DNA from: Tabrizicola aquatica
GTDB lineage: Bacteria > Pseudomonadota > Alphaproteobacteria > Rhodobacterales > Rhodobacteraceae
NCBI RefSeq assembly: GCF_002900975.1
Contig: NZ_PJON01000002.1
Coordinates: 558,001-622,000 of the forward strand
Reading direction: 5' to 3'
DNA: 64,000 bases
In this document: positions 25,923-35,407 of the stretch, piece by piece
Position numbering within the stretch: the stretch's first letter is position 1
Layout: each line of letters begins with the position of its first letter
Position numbers and translations under genes: made by a program
Notes under the pieces: generated by a model
Seen by the model: only the letters and a program-made list of their open reading frames with translations
Database searches by the model: none
Told to the model about the DNA's origin: nothing

Positions 25923-27566
25923 ATGACGATCCAGCGCGAGAAGATGGATTATGACGTCGTCATCGTGGGCGCGGGGCCTGCTGGCCTGTCGGCGGCGATC
26001 CGACTGAAGCAGCTTGACCCTGATCGGTCGGTTGTCGTGCTGGAAAAGGGCTCCGAGGTCGGGGCGCACATCCTGTCCGGCGCGGTGCTGGACCCCTGTG
26101 GTCTGGATGCCCTTTTGCCCGACTGGCGGACCATGGATGCGCCGATCAAGACCCCGGTGCGCGAGGACAACTTCTACATGCTCGGGCCGGCCGGCCAGAT
26201 CCGCATCCCGAACTGGCCGATGCCGCCGCTGATGTCGAACCACGGCAACTACATCGTCTCGATGGCCAATGTCTGCCGCTGGATGGCCGGCGTGGCCGAG
26301 GGGCTGGGCGTCGAGATCTTCCCCGGCATGGCCTGTTCCGAACTGGTGTTCGAGGGTGACACTGTCGTCGGCGTCGTCGCCGGCGAATTCGGCCGCGACC
26401 CCGAAACGCGCGAGCCTGGCGCGTCCTACGAGCCCGGCATGGAACTTCGCGGCAAGTATGTGCTCCTTTCGGAAGGCGTGCGCGGCAGCCTCGCGAAGCA
26501 GGTGATCGAGAAGTACCAGCTGTCCAAAGGCCATTGCCCGCAGAAGTTTGGCCTTGGCATGAAGGAAATCTGGGAAATCGACCCCGCGAAGCACCGCGAG
26601 GGGACCGTCACCCACACGATGGGCTGGCCCCTTGGCAAGAACGCCGGGGGCGGTAGCTTCATCTATCACCTTGAGAACAATCAGGTCTATGTCGGTTTCG
26701 TGGTCCACCTGAACTACGAAAACCCGCACCTTTACCCCTACATGGAATTCCAGCGCTTCAAGCACCACCCGATGGTGGCCGAGCTTCTGAAGGGCGGCAA
26801 GCGCGTGGCCTACGGTGCCCGCGCGATCAGTGAGGGCGGCTGGCAGTCGATCCCGAAGATGGTGGCTCCAGGCGTGGCGCTGTTGGGTTGCAGCGCCGGT
26901 CTGGTGAACGTCCCCCGCATCAAGGGCAACCACAACGCCATGCTGTCCGGCAAGGCCGCCGCCGAAGCCGCCCACGCCGCCATCACCGCCGGCCGCGCCG
27001 GGGATGAGCTGACCGCCTATGAAACCGATGTCCGCAGCGGCCCCATCGGCCGCGACCTGAAAAAGGTCCGCAACGTCAAGCCCTTGTGGTCGAAGTACGG
27101 CCTTGTCGCCAGCCTGATGGGTGGCGGCGTGGACATGTGGCTGAACACTATCGGCCTGACCGCCTTTGGCACCCTGCGCCACGGCAAGTCCGACGCCGCC
27201 GCCACTGGCCTTGCCAAGGATCACAAGCCGATCGACTACCCCAAGCCCGACGGCAAGCTGTCCTTCGACCGGCTGACCAACGTCGCCTTCAGCTTCACCA
27301 ACCACGACGAGGCGCAGCCCGCCCACCTGGTCCTCAAGGACCCCTCGGTCCCGATCGCCGTCAACCTGCCGAAATACGCCGAACCCGCGCAGCGCTATTG
27401 CCCGGCCGGCGTGTACGAGGTGCTGGGCGAAGGCCAGGACGCGACCTTCCGCATAAACTTCCAGAACTGCGTCCACTGCAAGACCTGCGACATCAAGGAC
27501 CCGTCGCAGAACATCGTCTGGACCACGCCCATGGGCGGCGGCGGGCCGAACTACCCGAACATGTGA
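25923..27566 (+). CDS. Electron transfer flavoprotein-ubiquinone oxidoreductase
   Basis: ETF-QO passes electrons from ETF, reduced by acyl-CoA and amino-acid dehydrogenases, to ubiquinone at the inner membrane. The 547-residue length is typical. Visible parts are the FAD-binding start YDVVIVGAGPAGLSAAIRLK, the substrate-domain segment GAHILSGAVLDP, and the C-terminal 4Fe-4S ligands in RYCPAGVYEV near residue 491 and NCVHCKTCDIKDPSQNI near 516. GGGGGAATTGCC precedes ATG 25923. Monocistronic arrangement is likely: a 274-base gap separates it from greA and 87 bases from the next gene. Confidence 0.97.
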   Translation: MTIQREKMDYDVVIVGAGPAGLSAAIRLKQLDPDRSVVVLEKGSEVGAHILSGAVLDPCGLDALLPDWRTMDAPIKTPVREDNFYMLGPAGQIRIPNWPMPPLMSNHGNYIVSMANVCRWMAGVAEGLGVEIFPGMACSELVFEGDTVVGVVAGEFGRDPETREPGASYEPGMELRGKYVLLSEGVRGSLAKQVIEKYQLSKGHCPQKFGLGMKEIWEIDPAKHREGTVTHTMGWPLGKNAGGGSFIYHLENNQVYVGFVVHLNYENPHLYPYMEFQRFKHHPMVAELLKGGKRVAYGARAISEGGWQSIPKMVAPGVALLGCSAGLVNVPRIKGNHNAMLSGKAAAEAAHAAITAGRAGDELTAYETDVRSGPIGRDLKKVRNVKPLWSKYGLVASLMGGGVDMWLNTIGLTAFGTLRHGKSDAAATGLAKDHKPIDYPKPDGKLSFDRLTNVAFSFTNHDEAQPAHLVLKDPSVPIAVNLPKYAEPAQRYCPAGVYEVLGEGQDATFRINFQNCVHCKTCDIKDPSQNIVWTTPMGGGGPNYPNM

Positions 27567-27653
27567 CCGCTTCGGCGGGCCAGGTCAGGCCCGCCCGCAT
27601 TGCCTTGGCCCGCTTGGCCCGCTAGCTTTCCCCCGACCGCCGAGGAGAGCCCG

Positions 27654-29354
27654 ATGCCCCGTCCCCACCTGCTGACCGCCCTTGCGCTTGCCGCCGCCCT
27701 TGGCTCTCCGCTGCGGGCCGAGGATGCCGGGGCCTATCTCGCCGCGCGGGTGGCCGAGTCGCAGAATGACTTCCGCGCTGCATCGGGCTGGTATGGCAAG
27801 GCGATCCTGTCCGACACTGGCAACGCCCGCCTGCTTGAGGGTGGAATCCTGGCCGAACTTGGCGCCGGTGATTTCGACCTGGCCATCCAGGCCGCCAAGC
27901 AGTTCAAGGCGCTGCAGGGCGATCCCAGCCAGCTTGCCGAATTCGCCCTTCTGGCCGATGAAGCCCAGCGTGAGGATTACGCCGCCCTCCTCGCCGCGCT
28001 CGACTCCGGTCGCAGCGTCGGCGACCTGGTTGACGGCCTCGTCCGCGCCTGGGCCCTGGTCGGCGAAGGCCGCATGACCGATGCCCTTGCCGCCTTCGAC
28101 GAGATCACCAAGACCGAAGGGCTGCAGGCCTTTGGCTACTACCACAAGGCGCTTGCCCTTGCTTCCGTCGGCGATCTGGAAGGCGCGGACGAGATCCTGT
28201 CGGGCCGCGCTGCCGGGCCGATCTTCGTCATGCGCCGCGGTGTCTTTGCCCATGCCCAGATCCTCAGCCAGCTGGAACGTAACGCCGACGCGCTGGCGCT
28301 GATCGACCAATCCTTCGGCCCTGGCCCGGATCCCATCGTCGACGCCATGCGCCGCCGCCTGCAAGCCGGAGAGCCGGTGCCCTTCGACACGGTCCGCACC
28401 GCCCGCGACGGCATCGCCGAGGTGTTCTTTTCGGTCGCCACCGCGCTGAATGGCGATGCCGACCCGGTCTATACCCTGTTGCACCTGCGCGTCGCGGGCT
28501 ACCTGCGCCCCGACCACAGCGATGCGGTCCTCCTCACCGCCGACGTGCTGGAGATGCTGGGCCAGCACCAGCTTGCGACCGAAACCTATGGCAGCTTCCC
28601 GCCGGACGACCCTGCCTTTGTCTCGGCCGAGATCGGTCGCGCCGGCGCCCTTCGCTCGCAGGACAAGAGCGATGCCGCGATCGAGGCGTTGCAAGCCCTT
28701 GCCCGCAGCAACCCTGGCCTGGGATCGGTGCAATTCGCCTTGGCCGACATGCTGCGGATGGAAGAACGCTTTGACGAGGCCGAGATCGCCTATACCGCTG
28801 CCATCGACCTGAAACCGCAGATCAGCGAAGATGACTGGGTGCTCTTCTTCTACCGTGGCATCTGCCACGAACAGTCCAAGGATTGGGCCGCCGCCGAAGC
28901 CGATTTCCGCCGCTCGCTGGACCTGAACCCGACCCAGCCGCAGGTGCTGAACTATCTCGGTTATGGCCTGGTGGATCGCGGCGAAAAGCTGGACGAGGCG
29001 CTGGGCATGATCGAAAAGGCCGTCGCTGCCGACCCGGACAAGGGCTATATCATCGACAGCCTTGCCTGGGCGCTGTTCCGGCTTGGCCGCTATGACGAGG
29101 CGCTGGAACCGATGGAGCGGGCCTCGCTTCTGGAACCCGTCGATCCGGTGGTGACCGACCATCTGGGCGATGTCTACTGGATGGTGGGCCGCAAGCTTGA
29201 GGCGCAGTTCCAGTGGCGCCGCGCCCTGTCGTTTGAGCCGACCGAAAAGGACGCCGACCGTATCCGCCGCAAGCTGGATATCGGGCTGGACGCGGTGATG
29301 GACGAGGAAAGCGCCGCCGACGGCGCGGTCGAGGCCGCCGAGAATGGCAACTGA
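27654..29354 (+). CDS. Exported tetratricopeptide-repeat protein
   Basis: This 566-residue protein has a Sec signal peptide ([23 protein letters not shown]) followed by TPR-like helical repeats. They are clearest in the second half, for example [22 protein letters not shown] and [26 protein letters not shown]. It is probably a periplasmic or outer-membrane-associated scaffold. Homologues commonly precede ispE in Rhodobacteraceae. GAGGAGA upstream of ATG 27654 is a good ribosome binding site. The end overlaps ispE by 11 bases. No catalytic motif is seen and the function is unknown. Confidence 0.85.
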   Translation: MPRPHLLTALALAAALGSPLRAEDAGAYLAARVAESQNDFRAASGWYGKAILSDTGNARLLEGGILAELGAGDFDLAIQAAKQFKALQGDPSQLAEFALLADEAQREDYAALLAALDSGRSVGDLVDGLVRAWALVGEGRMTDALAAFDEITKTEGLQAFGYYHKALALASVGDLEGADEILSGRAAGPIFVMRRGVFAHAQILSQLERNADALALIDQSFGPGPDPIVDAMRRRLQAGEPVPFDTVRTARDGIAEVFFSVATALNGDADPVYTLLHLRVAGYLRPDHSDAVLLTADVLEMLGQHQLATETYGSFPPDDPAFVSAEIGRAGALRSQDKSDAAIEALQALARSNPGLGSVQFALADMLRMEERFDEAEIAYTAAIDLKPQISEDDWVLFFYRGICHEQSKDWAAAEADFRRSLDLNPTQPQVLNYLGYGLVDRGEKLDEALGMIEKAVAADPDKGYIIDSLAWALFRLGRYDEALEPMERASLLEPVDPVVTDHLGDVYWMVGRKLEAQFQWRRALSFEPTEKDADRIRRKLDIGLDAVMDEESAADGAVEAAENGN

Positions 29355-30195
29355 CGCCGTCACTTCCTCGGCGCCTGCCAAGCTGAACCTCTGCCTGCAT
29401 GTCACCGGCCGCCGGGCTGACGGCTATCACCTGCTGGACAGCCTGGTCGTCTTTGCCTCGGTCGGTGACCGGGTCAGTGCTGTGCCGGGGCAGGGGCTTT
29501 CCTTGCGGATCACCGGGCCGGAAAGCGCCGGGCTTGTGGCCGAACCCGATAACCTGGTGCTGCGCGCCGCCCGCGCCATGGAGATCAGCGATGCTGCGCT
29601 GGTGCTGGAGAAGATCTTGCCCGTGGCCTCTGGTATCGGCGGCGGTTCGGCCGATGCCGCGGCGGCGCTGCGGGCCTTGGCGGCGCTGACGGGCCGGGAC
29701 CTGCCGCCGCCGGACAGGGTACTGGCGCTGGGCGCGGATGTGCCGGTCTGCCTGGCCGGCCGCCCCGCCCGGATGTCCGGGATCGGTGAGGTGCTTGCGC
29801 CTTTGCCACCCCTGCCACCGCTCTGGTGCGTCCTGGTCAATCCCCGTGTTCCGGTCCCGACGCCCCAGGTTTTTGGCGCGATGACCCGGCGCGAGAACCC
29901 GCCGGTTCCGGATCTTCCGGCCGAAGCCCTTGGCTCAGCGGAAGCACTGGCGCATTGGCTGGCCACCCAGACCCGCAATGACCTGACGGCCCCGGCCCGT
30001 GCCGTGGCCCCGGTTCTGGCCGAAGTCCAGGCCGCGTTGGAGACCGCGCCGGGCTGCCTTCTGGCCCGCATGTCGGGCTCGGGTGGCACGCATTTCGGCC
30101 TGTTCGACGCCCTCGCCACCGCCGAAGGTGCTGCCCTTGACCTGCGCCGCGCCTATCCCGCCTGGTGGGTCGCCGAAGGCAACATCCTTCCCTGA
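29344..30195 (+). CDS. ispE: 4-diphosphocytidyl-2-C-methyl-D-erythritol kinase
   Basis: IspE catalyses the ATP-dependent phosphorylation step of the non-mevalonate isoprenoid pathway. The 283-residue GHMP kinase has the substrate-binding start [20 protein letters not shown], the phosphate-binding loop [20 protein letters not shown] near residue 97 and the C-terminal glycine motif [17 protein letters not shown] 29344 lies within the end of the TPR gene. Isoprenoids feed ubiquinone, made with UbiE/UbiB later in this window. A palindromic repeat follows 12 bases after the stop. Confidence 0.96.
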   Translation: MATDAVTSSAPAKLNLCLHVTGRRADGYHLLDSLVVFASVGDRVSAVPGQGLSLRITGPESAGLVAEPDNLVLRAARAMEISDAALVLEKILPVASGIGGGSADAAAALRALAALTGRDLPPPDRVLALGADVPVCLAGRPARMSGIGEVLAPLPPLPPLWCVLVNPRVPVPTPQVFGAMTRRENPPVPDLPAEALGSAEALAHWLATQTRNDLTAPARAVAPVLAEVQAALETAPGCLLARMSGSGGTHFGLFDALATAEGAALDLRRAYPAWWVAEGNILP

Positions 30196-30207
30196 CTGCC
30201 CCCGCCT

Positions 30208-30280
30208 GCTCGTCGAGCACTTCGTGCACTCCTCGCATCTGCGCCGCCCTCGCAACGCGTGCACGCAGTGCTCGAGGAGC
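30208..30280 (-). repeat. Palindromic dispersed repeat, copy 2 (inverted)
   Basis: On the minus strand GCGAGGAGTGCACGAAGTG runs into CTCGACGAGC, the same core as the copies at 17736 and 60480. Its inner arm (30208-30229) pairs with 30259-30280 with about two mismatches over 22 bases, giving a long stem-loop right after ispE. Confidence 0.65.
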
Positions 30281-30281
30281 T

Positions 30282-30579
30282 TTCTCCTGCCTGCCATACC
30301 GGATGTCCTGCCGGTCAGCCTGACAGTGTCAAGGCACCCGCCAATCGTCCCCAAACCGCGGCGGCGTCGCGCGAACCACCATCCCGTGCGGTATCAGCCC
30401 ATCCCGGGCCGTGGCGCGTGCCGCTCCGCTGGATCGGCATGCCGACAGGTCCGCCAGCCCCGCTCTCGGGCGTGGCGGCGTCAGGATCATGGTTGCCCGT
30501 TCCTGAATGCCCACGGTCAAACGCTTGAAAATACTGACATTCGCTGAAGTGTCCACCGTGGACAGTCGACCGCCGCCGG
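30282..30579. other. Non-coding stretch between ispE and fliP
   Basis: About 300 bases, 384 counting the repeat, separate ispE from the converging fliP gene. A minus-strand frame at 30329-30556 starts with GTG, has no ribosome binding site and looks like no known family. I see no terminator for fliP and no clear remnant of a motility gene. This stretch marks the left border of the flagellar island. Confidence 0.5.
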
Positions 30580-31320
30580 TCAGAAATAGCTTCTCACCAA
30601 CGCCCCCGACACCAGGGCCCAGCCATCGGCCACCACGAAGAAGATCAGCTTGAAGGGCAGCGAGACGACCGCCGGCGGGACCATCATCATCCCCATCGAC
30701 ATCAGGATCGCCGCGACCACCAGATCGATGATCAGGAAGGGCAGGAAGATCATGAACCCGATCTCGAAGGCCCGCTGGATCTCGGACAGCAGGAAGGACG
30801 GAACCAGCAGCGACAGCGCCGCCTCACCTGGCGGGACCGGGGTGAGCGCCGCGCCGGGGGTGATCCGCAGGTCCTGCAGGGTCTGGAAAGTCTCGGGATC
30901 GACCCGCAGCGCCATGAATTCGCGGAACGGCAGGATCGCAGCCTGCAGCGCCGGCCCGATCTCCATCTGCCCGGTCGTCATCGGCTCGATCCCGGTGGTC
31001 CAGGCTTCGGTGAACACCGGATCCATCACATACCAGGTCAGGAACATCGCCAGGCTGACGATCAGCATGTTCGGCGGTGCCTGCTGCAGCCCGATCGCCT
31101 GGCGCAGGATCGACAGGACGGTGACGATGAACGGAAAGCAGGTCACCATGACCGCCAGCCCAGGCACCACGCTCAGCACGGTGATCAGCAGCAGCAACTG
31201 GACCGACCGCAGCGACAGCGAGTTGCCCTCGCCGCCACCCAGGTCCAGCGACAACTGCTGCGCCAGGGCGGGACCCGCCAGTAGCACCATCAGCGCGGCA
31301 AGGAAGAGGCTGCGGTTCAC
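30580..31320 (-). CDS. fliP: Flagellar export gate protein FliP
   Basis: FliP forms the core channel of the flagellar type III export gate with FliQ and FliR. The 246-residue product has a cleavable signal (MNRSLFLAALMVLLAGPALA) and the membrane segments of the family, including ITVLSVVPGLAVMVTCFPFI and PPNMLIVSLAMFLTWYVM. PFKLIFFVVADGWALV is near the C-terminus. It starts with GTG 31320, overlapping the fliN stop (GTGA), and is the last gene of fliF-fliH-fliN-fliP. fliQ and fliR lie in other blocks of the island. Confidence 0.96.
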   Translation of the reverse strand: MNRSLFLAALMVLLAGPALAQQLSLDLGGGEGNSLSLRSVQLLLLITVLSVVPGLAVMVTCFPFIVTVLSILRQAIGLQQAPPNMLIVSLAMFLTWYVMDPVFTEAWTTGIEPMTTGQMEIGPALQAAILPFREFMALRVDPETFQTLQDLRITPGAALTPVPPGEAALSLLVPSFLLSEIQRAFEIGFMIFLPFLIIDLVVAAILMSMGMMMVPPAVVSLPFKLIFFVVADGWALVSGALVRSYF

Positions 31321-31595
31321 AAGCCACCGCGCAGGTTGGCGACCTCGGTCAGGCGGACGGCCAGTTGGCCGGCGTTCTCTCCCTCCAACTCGGTCAGCTC
31401 GCCCCGGGCGATCAGGCGGTCACCCACATACAGCTCCACCGGGTCGTCGACCCGCCGGTCCAACTGCAGGACTGCATCCTTCGACAGTCGCAGAAGGTCG
31501 CGCACCAGGGGCCGGGCGCGGCCGACCGAGATTGTGACCTCGATCGGGACCTGGCTGAAGGGGTTGCTGTCGGCCAGTTCATCCATGTGAGCCAT
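31317..31595 (-). CDS. fliN: Flagellar motor switch protein FliN
   Basis: This 92-residue protein consists mainly of one SpoA domain: VPIEVTISVGRARPLVRDLL, then DPVELYVGDRLIARGEL. That is the FliN signature of the C-ring base. It is short, lacking the N-terminal extension of enteric FliN. An alternative ATG at 31586 would remove three residues. It overlaps fliH by 17 bases and fliP by four. FliM, its usual partner, is not in the window. Confidence 0.92.
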   Translation of the reverse strand: MAHMDELADSNPFSQVPIEVTISVGRARPLVRDLLRLSKDAVLQLDRRVDDPVELYVGDRLIARGELTELEGENAGQLAVRLTEVANLRGGL

Positions 31596-32178
31596 CCTGA
31601 TCTGAAAGGTTGAAGAAGCCGCGCACGGCAGCCGTGATGTCCTGGGTGACGCGGGTAAGGTCGACGGTGGTCTCTTGTGGGCCGAGCCGGATGTAGACCT
31701 GCCCCTCGCCCAGCGAATCCTCCTCCTCGATGACGATGGGCAGGCCGGTGGCTTGTGCGACCAGGCTTTCCACCCGCTCCCGCGCGGCGGGGTTCAGAAC
31801 CAGGGTCAGCGGGGCGTCGCCCAATTCCTCTGCCATCGGCATCAGCACCTCAAGCACGGTCGGCGCCAGGGCCTCGCGTGCAAGGTCCGGCAGAAGGCGG
31901 CCCGTCAACTCCAGGATCAGCGGCCGTACGGCCTGCAGCACGTGGCTGCGGGCGTCCTGGAAGGTGAAGGAAAGGCTTTGCAGGTTGCGGGCCAGGTCGG
32001 CGCGGATCCTGGTCTGATCGCCCTGCTGGGCGGCCGAGGCGTCCTCCCATCCCGCAGAATAGCCCTGCTCATAGGCGGCGATCTTCGCCTCTTCCAACTG
32101 GCTGATCTCGACCAGGGGTTGCACGCCGCCATCCGGCGCGGGGGCGGTATCGAACACTTCCAGCCGCAGGCCGGGCAT
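31579..32178 (-). CDS. fliH: FliH-like export ATPase regulator
   Basis: This 199-residue protein has an acidic N-terminus, a central helical region rich in Gln/Ala (YEQGYSAGWEDASAAQQGD) and a C-terminal FliH-type domain with PLTLVLNPAARERVESLV. FliH binds FliI and holds the ATPase at the export gate. Position between fliF and fliN matches flbE in Caulobacter. The start is ATG 32178 or GTG 32181, directly on the fliF stop. FliH proteins diverge strongly, so the name rests partly on context. Confidence 0.85.
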   Translation of the reverse strand: MPGLRLEVFDTAPAPDGGVQPLVEISQLEEAKIAAYEQGYSAGWEDASAAQQGDQTRIRADLARNLQSLSFTFQDARSHVLQAVRPLILELTGRLLPDLAREALAPTVLEVLMPMAEELGDAPLTLVLNPAARERVESLVAQATGLPIVIEEEDSLGEGQVYIRLGPQETTVDLTRVTQDITAAVRGFFNLSDQDGSHG

Positions 32179-33794
32179 CACGCGGGCTCCTCTTCGTTCT
32201 CCATCCAGCCCCGCAGGATCTCGATTGATTCGGCCTGGCGTTCCTCGATCAGGCGGCGGAGGCGGGTTGCTGGGTCTTCCTCGATAGCGGGCAAATCGCC
32301 CATGTCGGCCATCGCATTGCCGAAGGCGGGCATCGTGAAGGCGGGTTCCAGTTCGCCGTCCAGGGCATTGCCCATCTCGAAGGCCGCAGGCAGGGCCAGC
32401 GGGGCGTCCGGTTCAGGCAGGCTGCGCGCGGCCGAGGCCGAGGTCAGGATCGGCCGGATCACGAAGAGGCCCAGGATCAGCGCCACGACAGCAAGGATCG
32501 CAGTCTGGATCATGGTCATGACATCGAGAGTGCCGATCGGCGGAAGCAGCCCCGAACTTGCCTCGGTGCCTTCGGCCAGCAGCGGCGGCTGGAACTCAAG
32601 CGTCTTCAGTGTCAGTACATCGCCGCGCGCTTCATCCAGCCCCACGGCCGAGGCGACAAGCTCGCGCAGCGTTGCAAGTTCTTCCTCGCTGCGGGGCGCC
32701 CAGGTGCGAGTGCCGTCCTCGGCCACGGTGGCAACGCCATCGACCATCACGGCCACGGTCAGCCGCCGGATGTCGCCGGGGGCCCGCAGCACCTCACGCT
32801 GGGTTTCTGACACCTCGTAGTTCACCCGCTCGCGCGTTTCGGAATTCTGGCTTTGCCCCTGACCAGCAGCCTGGGCATCGCCCTCGGGCAGGTTCGAGGC
32901 CACGGTCACGTCGCCGCCGGGTTCGGTGGACGAGCCGGTCCGCTCCTCGGTTTCCGAGGAAATGGCGACGCGGCCCTGCGGGTCGAACGTCCGCTCGGTG
33001 ATCGATTCACGCTCGGACACCAGGCTGACTGCCACTTCAACGACAGCCGCACCGGCGCCGACGCGGGCGGCTAGCAGGCGCTCGACATTGCCCTTGATCG
33101 CGGCGGCACGGTCGGCCGCCTGGCCCGAGTCGAAGCTGCCCTCGTCTTCGCCTCCGATAAGTCCGGCTACGGTATCGATGATCTGCACGCTGTCAGCGCG
33201 CATCCCGGCCACCGCACTGGCGACCAGATGCCGGATCGCCCTGGCCTGCGCCTCGGTCAAAGAGCCTGTAGTCGTGGTCAGGGTGACCGAGGCCGAGGCG
33301 TTCGTCTCGGCCTGGAAGGCGCGGGTCGGGCCGCTGGCGATGTGGACGCGGGCGGCCCGGATTTCGGGCATGGCAAGAAGTGTGCGCGCCAACTCTCCTT
33401 CTTTCGCGCGCCAATAGGCTGCGTCGAACATCTGCGACGTGGTCCCGAAACCCGAAAGCTGGTCCAGCAGCTCGTACCCGCCGCCACCGGCCGCCGGCAG
33501 ACCCTCCGAGGCCAGTGCCATCCGCAGGCCGTCGCGCTGCGAGGCGTCGACAAAGATCGAATCGCCCGACACCTCATAGGGCACGCCGCGCTGGTCAAGG
33601 GCGGCAATCACCTCCCCGGCCGCACCCGGCTCCAGCCCCGCATATAGCAGCACCATGTCCGGGGCGGCGGCCATGCGGCTAAGGCCCAGGACGGCCGCGA
33701 ACATCGCGACCGTGGCGCCGATCACCACGATCCGTCGGCGCAGATCAAGCGAGGACCAAAGTGTGAACACGTTCTGCAAGGCGATTCTCCGCAT
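32178..33794 (-). CDS. fliF: Flagellar MS-ring protein FliF
   Basis: FliF builds the MS ring in the inner membrane. The 538-residue product has two transmembrane helices, near 21-41 (VVIGATVAMFAAVLGLSRM) and 440-465 (ILAVVALILGLFVIRPIL), around a large periplasmic region with the YscJ-type segment ARVHIASGPTRAFQ. The cytoplasmic tail LIEERQAESIEILRGWM is the usual FliG-binding helix, so a FliG is expected, yet no fliG lies between fliF and fliH. It is the first gene of its block, divergent from fliL across about 100 bases with a CtrA-like site. Confidence 0.96.
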   Translation of the reverse strand: MRRIALQNVFTLWSSLDLRRRIVVIGATVAMFAAVLGLSRMAAAPDMVLLYAGLEPGAAGEVIAALDQRGVPYEVSGDSIFVDASQRDGLRMALASEGLPAAGGGGYELLDQLSGFGTTSQMFDAAYWRAKEGELARTLLAMPEIRAARVHIASGPTRAFQAETNASASVTLTTTTGSLTEAQARAIRHLVASAVAGMRADSVQIIDTVAGLIGGEDEGSFDSGQAADRAAAIKGNVERLLAARVGAGAAVVEVAVSLVSERESITERTFDPQGRVAISSETEERTGSSTEPGGDVTVASNLPEGDAQAAGQGQSQNSETRERVNYEVSETQREVLRAPGDIRRLTVAVMVDGVATVAEDGTRTWAPRSEEELATLRELVASAVGLDEARGDVLTLKTLEFQPPLLAEGTEASSGLLPPIGTLDVMTMIQTAILAVVALILGLFVIRPILTSASAARSLPEPDAPLALPAAFEMGNALDGELEPAFTMPAFGNAMADMGDLPAIEEDPATRLRRLIEERQAESIEILRGWMENEEEPA

Positions 33795-33833
33795 CCGGGC
33801 TTCTGCCGGTGTCCAACGAATGACCTGCTCGGC

Positions 33834-33848
33834 TTAACAATCGGTTAG
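33834..33848. promoter_or_regulatory. CtrA-like site between fliF and fliL
   Basis: TTAACAATCGGTTAG has two half-sites with the seven-base spacing of the CtrA box and one mismatch in the second half (TTAG for TTAA). It lies in the divergent fliF/fliL promoter region, 40 bases from fliF and 46 from the fliL start. Confidence 0.45.
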
Positions 33849-33893
33849 TGACCTTTGGCCTATGGTCGGCCTGTCGCCAGGATGGAGCTGCAC

Positions 33894-34376
33894 GTGGCAA
33901 CGACCGACACCAATGTGGACGAGGCACCGCCGAAGCGGTCGAAAAAACCCCTGCTGATCGGGCTGGTTCTGGCCCTTCTGCTGGGCGGCGGGGGGTTTTA
34001 TGCGACCTGGTCCGGGCTGATTCTCGGCGCGTCGACCGATACGGCGCATGAAGAAGTCGGTCCAAGTCCGCTCAGCGGGATCGCCTTCGTACCGCTTGAG
34101 ACGCTGGTGATCTCACTCGGGCCCGATTCGCGGTCGGAGCATCTGCGCTTCTCGGCCCAGGTCGAGGTGGTGGACCAGGCGGCCGCTGACGTCGCGCTGC
34201 TGGCGCCGCGGATCATGGACGTCCTGAACAGCTATCTGCGCGCGATCGACACCGCGGATATCGAAAACCCGGCGGCGATGGCGCGGTTGCGGGCGCAGAT
34301 GCTGCGGCGAATCCAGATCGTGACGGGCGAAGGTCGGGTGCGCGACCTGCTCATCACCGAATTCGTGTTGAACTAG
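33894..34376 (+). CDS. fliL: Flagellar basal-body protein FliL (first copy)
   Basis: FliL surrounds the stator and supports torque. This 160-residue protein has a basic, proline-containing cytoplasmic start, one transmembrane helix at about 19-37 (PLLIGLVLALLLGGGGFYAT) and a periplasmic domain with SEHLRFSAQVEVVD and the C-terminal VRDLLITEFVLN, the usual FliL ending. GTG 33894 is chosen because GGAG sits six bases upstream; ATG 33882 is in frame but has a poor site. A second FliL-like gene is at 43453-43932. Confidence 0.88.
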   Translation: MATTDTNVDEAPPKRSKKPLLIGLVLALLLGGGGFYATWSGLILGASTDTAHEEVGPSPLSGIAFVPLETLVISLGPDSRSEHLRFSAQVEVVDQAAADVALLAPRIMDVLNSYLRAIDTADIENPAAMARLRAQMLRRIQIVTGEGRVRDLLITEFVLN

Positions 34377-34385
34377 GGGGCGGGC

Positions 34386-34778
34386 ATGGACCTGATCGCC
34401 GATATCCTTCTGGTCGCGGGCTCGTTCGGGGCTGCGGTCTATTGTTACGTGCTGGCGGCGCGGTTGAAGCGTTTTACCACCCTGGAAAGCGGGATGGGCG
34501 GCGCGATTGCCGTGCTGTCTGCCCAGGTTGACGAGATGACGGTCGCGCTGGAAAAGGCGCGCGGGGCGGCCAATGGTTCGGCCGAAAGTCTGGCGGCGCT
34601 GACCGCCCGCGGAGAGGAGGTCGCCCGCCGGCTGGAACTTCTGGTCGCATCGCTGCACGATCTGCCCGAGCCGAAGCCTGCGGCCCAACCGCCGGTGGCA
34701 CCGCCCGCCGACGACGACAAGCGCCTGCGCTTCGTGCGTCGGCGTCTGGCCCGCGACACGATGGAGGCCGCGGAATGA
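34386..34778 (+). CDS. Flagellar-cluster protein of unknown function, one N-terminal helix
   Basis: This 130-residue protein has an N-terminal transmembrane segment (ADILLVAGSFGAAVYCYVLA). A long amphipathic helix or coiled-coil follows (LSAQVDEMTVALEKARGAAN), then a proline-rich stretch and a basic tail (RLRFVRRRLARDTM). I do not recognise a named family. It lies ten bases after fliL and overlaps the motE-like gene by four bases, so it belongs to the stator-proximal operon. A role near FliL or MotA is inferred from position only. Confidence 0.72.
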   Translation: MDLIADILLVAGSFGAAVYCYVLAARLKRFTTLESGMGGAIAVLSAQVDEMTVALEKARGAANGSAESLAALTARGEEVARRLELLVASLHDLPEPKPAAQPPVAPPADDDKRLRFVRRRLARDTMEAAE

Positions 34779-35341
34779 GCGGCCGCCGCCGGGCCGGTCG
34801 GGGGGCCTTGTTCATCGTGGCGATGCTCTTCGCCACCTCGGGCGCGCTGCGGCTGGGGTCGGGGGTGGGCGCGGCGCTTGCACGGTCCGAGGAAGAGCCG
34901 ACCGATCCGCCCGAAGCCGCGCCTGCGGCCTGCGAGACCCCAACCGCCCTGGCCGAGGCCCTGCGGCTGCGTGAGGACCGGCTCGCCGAACGCGAAGCGG
35001 CCCTGCAGGACCGGCTGGCCGCCCTGGCCCTGGCGGATGAGGCCATGACGACGCGCATGGCCGAGATGGAGGCGATGGAGCAGGAGTTGAAGGCGACCCT
35101 CGCCCTTGCCGACGGCGCCGCCGAAGAGGATCTGCAGCGCCTCACCGCAGTCTACCAGGCGATGAAGCCAAAGGATGCCGCCGCGCTGTTCAACACCATG
35201 ACGCCCGATTTCGCCGCCGGCTTCCTTGCCCGGATGACGCCAGAGTCCGCCGCTGCCATCCTGTCGGGCATGTCGCCCGAGGCGGCCTACGGTGTCAGCG
35301 TGATCGTCGCGGGCCGCAACGCCGGTGCGCCCACCGAATAG
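34775..35341 (+). CDS. MotE-like periplasmic motility chaperone
   Basis: This 188-residue protein has a signal anchor (RRRAGRGALFIVAMLFATSG), a coiled-coil (LREDRLAEREAALQDRLAAL) and a C-terminal domain QAMKPKDAAALFNTMTPDFA. The last part resembles the MgtE N-terminal-like repeat that defines MotE. In Sinorhizobium, MotE is a periplasmic chaperone of MotC, which supports MotB. Here it sits just upstream of motA, in line with that job. The overlap of four bases with the preceding gene points to a shared transcript. Confidence 0.78.
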   Translation: MSGRRRAGRGALFIVAMLFATSGALRLGSGVGAALARSEEEPTDPPEAAPAACETPTALAEALRLREDRLAEREAALQDRLAALALADEAMTTRMAEMEAMEQELKATLALADGAAEEDLQRLTAVYQAMKPKDAAALFNTMTPDFAAGFLARMTPESAAAILSGMSPEAAYGVSVIVAGRNAGAPTE

Positions 35342-35407
35342 GTTCGCAGGTGACGAAGTCTTAACCGGCCGCGCGGATACTGGCGGGACGTTGCGTCAGG
35401 GGTCAAC

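Noticed and set aside
30329-30556. 75-codon minus-strand frame with GTG start near fliP
   Set aside because: No ribosome binding site, no recognisable domain, and composition like neighbouring non-coding DNA. I could not tie it to a motB or flgI remnant.
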